From the NCBI GenBank assembly GCA_964617665.1, contig CAZUAH010000377.1, positions 1 through 13,550 of the forward strand: a stretch of DNA of 13,550 nt, given 5' to 3'. The notes under the pieces were generated by a model that worked only from the letters and a program-made list of their open reading frames with translations, was not told the origin of the DNA and searched no databases. The translations under genes were made by a program, and so were the position numbers. Below are positions 8,944 to 13,550 of the stretch, one piece after another. The stretch is from JADHUC01 sp964617665 (GTDB lineage: Bacteria; Planctomycetota; Planctomycetia; Pirellulales; Pirellulaceae). Position 1 is the first letter of the stretch, and the number at the start of each line of letters is the position of its first letter.

Positions 8944-9744
8944 TCACGATCTAGTTGAAAACACGTGTCTCCAGAATTGATTCAATCGTGGCCACTTCAC
9001 AAAGTTGACACCCCAATGCGGGCTGGCACCGGTGGTCCATGCGGTCACGCGGCCGCGTCCAAGCACTCGTGCAGCCAACAGCGGGTACCAGCGGTCGGCG
9101 AATTGGATCTCAACGATTGTGTCGCACTCATCACGTCTTCGCGTTTCGTTGAATCCCAACAGCGGCGGCAACGTTTGGAAATCGAGACCTTGGACAACCG
9201 GATGGTCCTTAAGTGCGACACGTACAGGCAGCCCCTCGGTTGACTCTAACAAGTCGTCACTTTCCAGGCACTCGACCGGCAAGATGTCCCTGAACAGGCT
9301 GCGGCCCCAACCGCCCTTGCCCAACTGACCGCCAAAGCTGTACCAACCGCCGTTCATGTGAAAGTGTCCGCCTGCTTCGATCCACCGACGCAGGATGTTG
9401 AAGCGATCAGGGAACGTCACATATTGTTCCCATTTGCCGCGATTGAAGAAATCGGGATGCAGCATCAGGCACTTGGTCTCCACGTCGCCAAAGACGATCG
9501 TAGTGGCCCAATCCAGCCTTTTTTCGAATTGTTCAGGCGAGAGGTTGTACAACTCCCATGACGGCTGGGTGATGACCTCCGTGCCTGGAATAGCCTGCAT
9601 GGCTTCCACTAACGGTTGGGCGTAGTTGATCACCTCGACATTCTTCTTTGCCGACAGAAACGGCGATTCGATGTATTCGTTGCCCGTGTGGACGCACCAG
9701 TTGCCAACATGCCAGATTCGTAATGCTTGGTTGTCTTGGGACAC
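8944..9744 (-). CDS. Putative glutamine-amidotransferase-like (GATase1-like) protein, 266 aa
   Basis: The protein begins R-I-W-H-V-G-N-W and alternates short beta-strands and helices in a flavodoxin-like pattern: V-E-V-I-N-Y, T-T-I-V-F-G-D-V, G-G-H-F-H-M-N-G-G-W, then R-G-R-V-T-A-W-T-T-G near the end. This matches my memory of the 'putative glutamine amidotransferase' family (PF07090-like) common in planctomycetes. At the expected nucleophile elbow, residues 130-134 read M-N-G-G-W, with no cysteine, so glutaminase activity is doubtful and a ligand-binding or structural role is possible. The start is a GTG at 9744 without a visible Shine-Dalgarno; the frame stays open to a TGA at 9862-9864 but contains no ATG, GTG or TTG there. 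No signal peptide is visible, unlike the three downstream proteins. It is the first gene of the operon, with its stop 21 bp before the GH20 ATG, and may be co-regulated for sugar metabolism or sensing. Family assignment is moderately sure; function is not known. Confidence 0.75.
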   Translation of the reverse strand: MSQDNQALRIWHVGNWCVHTGNEYIESPFLSAKKNVEVINYAQPLVEAMQAIPGTEVITQPSWELYNLSPEQFEKRLDWATTIVFGDVETKCLMLHPDFFNRGKWEQYVTFPDRFNILRRWIEAGGHFHMNGGWYSFGGQLGKGGWGRSLFRDILPVECLESDDLLESTEGLPVRVALKDHPVVQGLDFQTLPPLLGFNETRRRDECDTIVEIQFADRWYPLLAARVLGRGRVTAWTTGASPHWGVNFVKWPRLNQFWRHVFSTRS

Positions 9745-9797
9745 CGCGTGCTTTTTCAGTTGGGGCAGGAGGCACTGCGCAACTCGCGACGCTCGAA

Positions 9798-9825
9798 TTG
9801 CCTCGATCGACGATGTTGCTATACT
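9798..9825 (+). promoter_or_regulatory. Candidate promoter of the AraC-family gene
   Basis: TTGCCT (9798-9803), a 16-bp spacer and TATACT (9820-9825) resemble a sigma70 promoter facing the regulator gene. It would leave a 5' leader of about 145 nt that contains the direct repeats at 9907-9970. Such matches are common by chance. Confidence 0.3.
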
Positions 9826-9879
9826 TGCGCCGAGGGAACATCGCGAAAGGCGCCATTTGGTTCATCGCTCGCACCCGTG

Positions 9880-9885
9880 ATTATA
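9880..9885 (-). promoter_or_regulatory. Candidate -10 box of the glycosidase operon
   Basis: A perfect TATAAT on the minus strand lies about 135 nt upstream of the GTG at 9744. There is no good -35 hexamer at 16-18 bp, which would fit a promoter that depends on an activator such as an AraC-family protein bound upstream, where the repeats at 9907-9970 lie. Confidence 0.35.
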
Positions 9886-9906
9886 AACAGACACTGGAAT
9901 ACACAG

Positions 9907-9970
9907 GGCGCAATACGAAGAACGGAAGTCGCAATTCCTGTCGCAGTTTGCCGCAACGCATGTCGCAGTT
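9907..9970 (+). repeat. Phased short direct repeats, candidate AraC-family operator
   Basis: Copies of a 9-bp element related to GTCGCAGTT begin at 9907 (GGCGCAATA), 9928 (GTCGCAATT), 9940 (GTCGCAGTT), 9950 (GCCGCAACG) and 9962 (GTCGCAGTT). Start-to-start distances are 21, 12, 10 and 12 bp, close to one or two helical turns, so all copies face the same side of the DNA. AraC-family dimers typically bind direct repeats about 21 bp apart. The last copy ends 6 bp before the regulator's ATG, and the array lies just upstream of the TATAAT facing the operon, so it could serve both autoregulation and operon activation. Confidence 0.5.
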
Positions 9971-9976
9971 ATTGCT

Positions 9977-10819
9977 ATGGTCGAACCAGAGCCTATCTCC
10001 GGACTGCACGGATCCATCATTCATGATGTGATGCTGGTCGATGAACTCGACCGCCAGTACACCGGTCCATTCAACAGCGAATCATTGCCGGGGCATCTGA
10101 TCCACGTTGTAACTCGCGGCGAAGTCGAGCAGCGATCGGGCGGAATCACGCAACACTTCGGTGCCCGTGACGCGATCTGGTACTACGAAAACGAGCCGAT
10201 CGAAGGCCGGATCCTTCAAGCTCCTTGGACTTTCTACACAGTCAATTTCCACGCCCCGAGGTTGTCGGCGCCGCCGCTGGACCAGCGTGTCAAGCAGGCT
10301 GCCCCTGAGACCATCGAACGCATGGCACAGTTGCTTACCGTGTGGCGGCGGAGCGACATGCCCGCCGTGCTTCGACATCTACGGATTCACGCGTTATTGC
10401 TTGAGATCATCGCCGACTTGTTGCCCGCCGACGCTCATAGCTACCGCGTGGATCGCCCCACTGAACTGTGGTGGGAAATCGAAGCAAAGCTCCGCGAAGA
10501 CCTCGCCCAATCGATCGACCTGAGGTTTCTCCAGGAACTCAGCCGTCGTTCCCAAAGGTCGATCATCCGAGCCTGCCACTTGGCCACAGGCCTGCCGCCA
10601 ATGAAGCGGGTCAAGCAGATTCGGCTGAGTTATGCTCGCGGACTTGTACGAATGTCGGATTTGCCCATGACCGAGATTGCATTTCAAATCGGCTACAACC
10701 GCGTCCAAGAGTTCAGCCGCGACTACCGTAAGCGCTTCGGAACCACCCCCAGCGAAGACCGAGCGATCGGCCCTACCTACCGCCGAGACAGTTGGCAGAA
10801 TCACGGTCACCATCCGTGA
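9977..10819 (+). CDS. AraC-family transcriptional regulator, 280 aa
   Basis: Residues about 20-110 look like the cupin-type effector-binding domain of AraC regulators (P-G-H-L-I-H-V-V-T-R-G, then short beta-strands with conserved Gly and Pro). Residues about 178-262 form the double helix-turn-helix DNA-binding domain: L-R-F-L-Q-E-L-S-R-R-S in the first motif, and M-T-E-I-A-F-Q-I-G-Y-N-R-V-Q-E-F-S-R-D-Y-R-K-R-F-G-T-T-P-S as the highly typical second motif. The length is usual for the family. The ATG at 9977 has no clear Shine-Dalgarno, and no better in-frame start lies just upstream. It is divergent from the glycosidase operon and probably controls it in response to a sugar (inference). Its stop is 15 bp from the convergent stop of the Gfo/Idh/MocA gene. 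Confidence 0.92.
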   Translation: MVEPEPISGLHGSIIHDVMLVDELDRQYTGPFNSESLPGHLIHVVTRGEVEQRSGGITQHFGARDAIWYYENEPIEGRILQAPWTFYTVNFHAPRLSAPPLDQRVKQAAPETIERMAQLLTVWRRSDMPAVLRHLRIHALLLEIIADLLPADAHSYRVDRPTELWWEIEAKLREDLAQSIDLRFLQELSRRSQRSIIRACHLATGLPPMKRVKQIRLSYARGLVRMSDLPMTEIAFQIGYNRVQEFSRDYRKRFGTTPSEDRAIGPTYRRDSWQNHGHHP

Positions 10820-10834
10820 CCTTGTGCAGCAATA

Positions 10835-12106
10835 CTAGGCCCGCCACGGTTCGCGGATCGAGCGAGTCAACATTCGTGCGGCTTCGGGATCGTCGACGAC
10901 TCGGCAGGCGGCCGGCTCCCACTTGACTTTGCGGCCAAGCCGGATCGCGATGTCGGCCAGGTGGCTGATGTTGTCGGAGTAGACCGCGTCGTCGATCGGG
11001 CTGATCGTTGGTTGCCGCGTTTTCACGCAGTCGATGAAGTCGGTTTGCAGGTTGCCCGACTTCAGGTGAACGTCATCGGGGCCAATCTTTGAGTCCCAGA
11101 GCGGGGCAGGATCGGCACCGTGTCCGCCGTCGCTGACCCACACGGCCCCCTCGCTGCCGACGAACCGGACCGTGTTGCGGCCCGTGGTGAGCGTCATCTT
11201 CACGCCGTTGGCGCACTGCATCTTCACGTCCCAGCGGATCAGGTTGTCGTTGAGCCCGAGGTTGGGGATTTCGCCGGTCCCCTCGAACTCGGTGACGCCG
11301 GCCCTGTGTGTGTCGTATCCCCACTGGGCGATGCTCAATACGTGCGACCCCCAGGCCGAAATCCACCCGAGGCAGTAATCATAGATGCAGTACCAACCGC
11401 GGGCTCGGCACCGCCCTGGCACGTACGGCACGTTCGGTGCCGGGCCAAGCCAGAGGTCGTAGGAAAGCGACTCGGGCACGGGGGCTGGCTTGGGAGCATT
11501 CGGCGCGCAGGCGCCGATTGTCGAAGCCGTGATGTGTATCTCCTTGAGCTCGCCGATCCGGCCGTTGTGCACCAGTTCGCACGCATGGCGCCAATTGCCG
11601 CCCGAGCGGCGTTGAGGGCCGTACTGGAACACGCGGCCGTACCGCTCGACGGCCTTTCGCAGCGCGAGGTTCTGTTCGACGCTGGTCCCCAGTGCCTTCT
11701 CGCAGAAGATGTCCTTGCCCGCCTTGGCCGCCAGAATACCCATCGGCACGTGCCAATGGTCGGGCACGGCCAGCACCACCGCGTCGACATCGTCGCGCGC
11801 CAGGACGTCGCGAAAATCGGTGTAGCCCAGGCATTCCATGCGGCCGGCAGTCGCGTCGCGTCGTTCCTTCCAGGTATCGCACACGCCGACCAGTTGGCCG
11901 GCCCCACCGCCCATATGCAGATGCACCGGCCCGCGGGCCCCCAGGCCGATCACGGCGAAGGTGATTCGCTCGCTGGCCGGTGCCTTTTCTTGATTGCCCA
12001 ACGCGCTGGATGCGATCACTGCCGGCGCCGCAACAGCAGCCAGCGTCCCGCCCAGAAATCCACGTCGGGTCGGTCGCGATAGGTTCTTTCGCATGGTCGG
12101 TCTCAT
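10835..12106 (-). CDS. Tat-exported Gfo/Idh/MocA-family oxidoreductase, 423 aa
   Basis: The ATG at 12106 is chosen because GAAAGGG (12122-12116) lies 9 nt upstream; an in-frame ATG at 12124 overlaps that site. Residues 11-19 (R-P-T-R-R-G-F-L-G) with the following alanine-rich stretch form a twin-arginine signal, implying folding with cofactor before export. Residues 48-59 (I-T-F-A-V-I-G-L-G-A-R-G) are the Rossmann dinucleotide-binding loop. The family's E-K-P motif appears as C-E-K137-A, with alanine for proline. W-L-G-P-A-P-N-V-P-Y and W-G-S-H-V-L-S-I-A-Q-W-G-Y are typical of the exported planctomycete members. The family carries out NAD(P)-dependent sugar oxidoreduction; a GH109-like glycosidase activity cannot be excluded. 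It is convergent with the AraC-family gene, so it is a separate transcription unit. The substrate is not readable from sequence. Confidence 0.92.
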   Translation of the reverse strand: MRPTMRKNLSRPTRRGFLGGTLAAVAAPAVIASSALGNQEKAPASERITFAVIGLGARGPVHLHMGGGAGQLVGVCDTWKERRDATAGRMECLGYTDFRDVLARDDVDAVVLAVPDHWHVPMGILAAKAGKDIFCEKALGTSVEQNLALRKAVERYGRVFQYGPQRRSGGNWRHACELVHNGRIGELKEIHITASTIGACAPNAPKPAPVPESLSYDLWLGPAPNVPYVPGRCRARGWYCIYDYCLGWISAWGSHVLSIAQWGYDTHRAGVTEFEGTGEIPNLGLNDNLIRWDVKMQCANGVKMTLTTGRNTVRFVGSEGAVWVSDGGHGADPAPLWDSKIGPDDVHLKSGNLQTDFIDCVKTRQPTISPIDDAVYSDNISHLADIAIRLGRKVKWEPAACRVVDDPEAARMLTRSIREPWRA

Positions 12107-12150
12107 ACAATCATTCCCTTTCATGAGCTGTGTGGCTCCGGTTTCATCGT

Positions 12151-12167
12151 GACAATCCGTTATTGTC
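12151..12167. promoter_or_regulatory. Inverted repeat upstream of the oxidoreductase gene, candidate operator
   Basis: GACAAT, a 5-bp spacer and ATTGTC form a perfect 6-bp dyad. It is centred about 53 bp upstream of the ATG at 12106, in the only gap between the regulator fragment and the oxidoreductase gene. Position and symmetry suit a dimeric regulator binding near the promoter; no regulator is assigned, and no convincing -35/-10 pair was found beside it. Confidence 0.4.
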
Positions 12168-12241
12168 CTTTCCTCGCAAGACGGGGGCCACCGTCAATTT
12201 GGACCAAAGTCTGTTGAGTTTGGGGCAGCCCCGTCGAGATG

Positions 12242-12456
12242 TCATGACAGAGACCATCCTGAGCCTTGCGACTCGCTACGGTACCGACCGGGAGTCCTCC
12301 CCGCCCTGGCCTTGAAGACCGTACCCATATAGTCCTGCGTGGGAAAACCGGTTCTTCGGGCGATTTTCCTCAGAGGCATGTTGGTCTCGGCCGGCAGCTG
12401 TTTGACGCGCTTGATCCGCTCGTTGATGATCTCGTCGTGGATTGATCGGTGTAGCC
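12242..12456 (-). pseudogene. C-terminal fragment of an AraC/XylR-type regulator, cut by an IS66 element
   Basis: About 71 codons ending at a TGA (12244-12242) encode the last part of an AraC-family DNA-binding domain: L-H-R-S-I-H-D-E-I, then R-I-K-R-V-K-Q-L, then L-R-K-I-A-R-R-T-G-F-P-T-Q-D-Y-M-G-T-V-F-K and G-R-T-P-G-R-Y-R. This is closest to the XylR type (usual pattern R-S-P-H-D-E-I and I-A-R-R-T-G-F). Similarity starts at L-H-R-S, right at the inferred IS66 left end (12457). The frame stays open further right, but that sequence is IS DNA. The sensor domain and first helix-turn-helix motif are absent and should lie beyond the right end of the IS element, outside the window. It is co-directional with the oxidoreductase gene. 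Confidence 0.75.
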
Positions 12457-13550
12457 GTAGGTGTCTATTTTTGACATTGGCGCTGCTTGATTTTGGCATA
12501 TCGGCTATCACATTGGCATGGATATGGAACAACTCAAGCAGGATGTGGCCGAAGGTACCGTGAGTCTTGATCGATTGCTCGATCTTATCGCATCCCAGCA
12601 GAAGCTAATCGAGAAACTCCAAAAGCAATGCGACGAGCTTCAAGAGAAGCTTGACAGCAAGAATCCGACTGAACGACTAGACGAACAATACTCAGAAAAG
12701 GCGGAAGAAAGACGCCGCGCGAAAAGCAAGAAACGCAAACGGCCCACGCCACGGCGAAGGGGACGAATCTCCACCGCTGAAAAAATCGCCAAAGCAGAGC
12801 GGACGGAATTGGTCTATCCCGACGACTGCGATCCCCAGGACTGCAAGCTGTCTCACACACGCGTGGCCTGGCGGTTGGAGGGCGGTCGAGCGGTCCTGGT
12901 GGCCTACGAAATCTATCGGCAGGGCAACCGCTACGGGCAACCGCCGGGCGTTCCCGGTCGCGGCGAGTTCGGGATGGAGATCCTGATCGCACTGGCTTAT
13001 CAGGTTTACACTTTGGGGCTGTCACTGGACAAAGCGTGCCAGGTGCTGGGTTTCTTTCAGAATCTTTCCCTGAAGAAATCGCAGGCCAACGCGTTGCTCA
13101 ATCAACTCGCACGGGTTTGGGAGGACGAGTTCGATACGCTCTGCACGCTGCTGTCCAATGCGGCCGTCGTGTACTGCGATGAAACGGGCTGGAGCATTAA
13201 CAGTGTTTGGGCTTTCCTGAGCGACACGCTGACGGTGATGTTCTACGGTGTTCACAAAGACGGCAAGACGCTGGCGCAGATCCTTGACAAAGCGACCTTC
13301 GCCGGGGTTCTGGTGAGTGATGACGCTGCGATCTATCAGGGTTTCAGCAAGGCACAAAAGTGCTGGGCTCATCTGCTTCGCAAAGCGATCAAGCTGACGC
13401 TGCAGGCTCCTGAAGACAACAGATACCACGAGTTGACCGACACGCTGCTGTCGATCTACCGCATGGCAAAACGAATTGCCAACGACAAGCGTTTTGGCAC
13501 GGCCGGTCGCGAGCGTCGCGTCACGGAACTGGAAGCCGAGCTCCTCGCCC
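12457..13550 (+). mobile_element. IS66-family insertion sequence, left part (right end outside window)
   Basis: The inferred left end at 12457 reads GTAGGTGTC, resembling from memory the conserved IS66 terminus GTAAGCGTC (7 of 9). Regulator homology stops exactly there, and a transposase starts 61 bp inside. The element continues past the right edge, so the matching inverted repeat is not visible. If the end is right, the adjacent GTGTAGCC (12449-12456) should be the 8-bp target duplication. No tnpA or tnpB accessory genes precede the transposase. Confidence 0.6.
12518..13550 (+). CDS. IS66-family transposase (TnpC-like), N-terminal 344 residues, cut by window edge
   Basis: An open frame starts at ATG 12518 (a second ATG at 12524) and runs to the right edge without a stop. 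Residues about 4-45 are a leucine-heptad coiled coil (E-Q-L-K-Q-D-V, L-L-D-L-I-A, K-L-I-E-K-L-Q-K-Q). Residues about 65-90 are strongly basic (R-R-R-A-K-S-K-K-R-K-R). D-D-C-D-P-Q-D-C-K at about 105-113 matches the zinc-binding region of IS66 proteins. The RNase H-like DDE domain follows: Y-C-D221-E-T-G-W-S with the first catalytic Asp, V-S-D268-D-A-A-I-Y with the second, and K-C-W-A-H-L-L-R-K. The catalytic Glu should lie beyond the window. It is the variant without TnpA/TnpB partners. No ribosome binding site is evident. Whether the full gene is intact cannot be seen. Confidence 0.9.
   Translation, partial: MDMEQLKQDVAEGTVSLDRLLDLIASQQKLIEKLQKQCDELQEKLDSKNPTERLDEQYSEKAEERRRAKSKKRKRPTPRRRGRISTAEKIAKAERTELVYPDDCDPQDCKLSHTRVAWRLEGGRAVLVAYEIYRQGNRYGQPPGVPGRGEFGMEILIALAYQVYTLGLSLDKACQVLGFFQNLSLKKSQANALLNQLARVWEDEFDTLCTLLSNAAVVYCDETGWSINSVWAFLSDTLTVMFYGVHKDGKTLAQILDKATFAGVLVSDDAAIYQGFSKAQKCWAHLLRKAIKLTLQAPEDNRYHELTDTLLSIYRMAKRIANDKRFGTAGRERRVTELEAELLA

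Larger units (their letters stand above)
9745..9976. promoter_or_regulatory. Divergent intergenic region between the glycosidase operon and the AraC-family regulator
   Basis: These 232 bp separate the GTG of the operon's first gene (minus strand) from the ATG of the AraC-family gene (plus strand). Promoters for both directions should lie here. The region holds a TATAAT on the minus strand, a TATACT on the plus strand and a run of short direct repeats next to the regulator's start; these are listed separately. No protein-coding signal is convincing within it. Confidence 0.7.

Noticed and set aside
9533..9874. Minus-strand frame starting with several ATGs upstream of the GATase-like gene
   Set aside because: It overlaps the GATase-like gene in another frame, and its product is basic and low in recognisable structure.
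10820..10834. Shared terminator between the convergent AraC-family and oxidoreductase genes
   Set aside because: Only a 5-bp CCGTG/CACGG pairing with a long loop is visible around the gap, and no U tract follows.
11120..12082. 320-codon open frame on the plus strand
   Set aside because: It is antisense to the Gfo/Idh/MocA gene and has no recognisable domain.
12220..12236. GGGGCAGCCCC as a possible terminator
   Set aside because: The symmetric arms leave a one-base loop, and no T run follows on either strand.
12474..12517. ACATTGGC direct repeat (12474 and 12510) just before the transposase
   Set aside because: Only two 8-bp copies 36 bp apart inside the IS leader. It may be a transposase subterminal site, but there is too little to call.
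12585..13429. Two minus-strand open frames (146 and 135 codons)
   Set aside because: Both are antisense to the IS66 transposase, which shows coiled-coil, zinc-binding and DDE motifs on the plus strand.

Overview
The window looks like a chromosomal segment of a moderately GC-rich, polysaccharide-degrading bacterium, most probably a planctomycete. Indicators are a Tat-exported Gfo/Idh/MocA oxidoreductase, a putative glutamine-amidotransferase-like protein, XylR/AraC regulators and very large multidomain exported glycosidases. This assignment rests on gene style, not on a marker gene, so other PVC bacteria remain possible.

Layout. From 9744 down to the left edge, four genes lie head to tail on the minus strand with gaps of 21, 53 and 32 bp, so they are probably one operon. 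In transcription order: (1) a GATase1-like protein without an export signal (9744-8944); (2) a 1368-residue secreted protein joining a GH20 beta-N-acetylhexosaminidase, an (alpha/alpha)6 'six-hairpin' glycosidase-like module and a C-terminal F5/8 type C (CBM32-like) domain (8922-4816); (3) an 887-residue secreted, strongly diverged six-hairpin relative (4762-2099); (4) a secreted protein that is a close copy of the second half of protein 2 without GH20, cut by the left edge (2066-1). A divergent AraC-family regulator (9977-10819) sits across a 232-bp intergenic region that carries phased short direct repeats, so it is the natural candidate to control the operon. Its gene ends 15 bp from the convergent Gfo/Idh/MocA gene (12106-10835).

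The right end is a break-point. A C-terminal fragment of a second AraC/XylR-type regulator (12456-12242) abuts the inferred left end of an IS66-family element, whose transposase starts at 12518 and runs off the right edge. The simplest reading is that the IS66 element interrupted the regulator gene.

How the parts may work together (inference): the exported enzymes would bind and trim an N-acetylhexosamine-containing glycan outside the cytoplasm. GH20 would remove beta-linked GlcNAc/GalNAc, and the three six-hairpin modules would act on neighbouring linkages not identifiable from sequence alone. The oxidoreductase may modify released sugars. The least explained part is the six-hairpin module, present three times in one operon in three contexts: fused, free and diverged.
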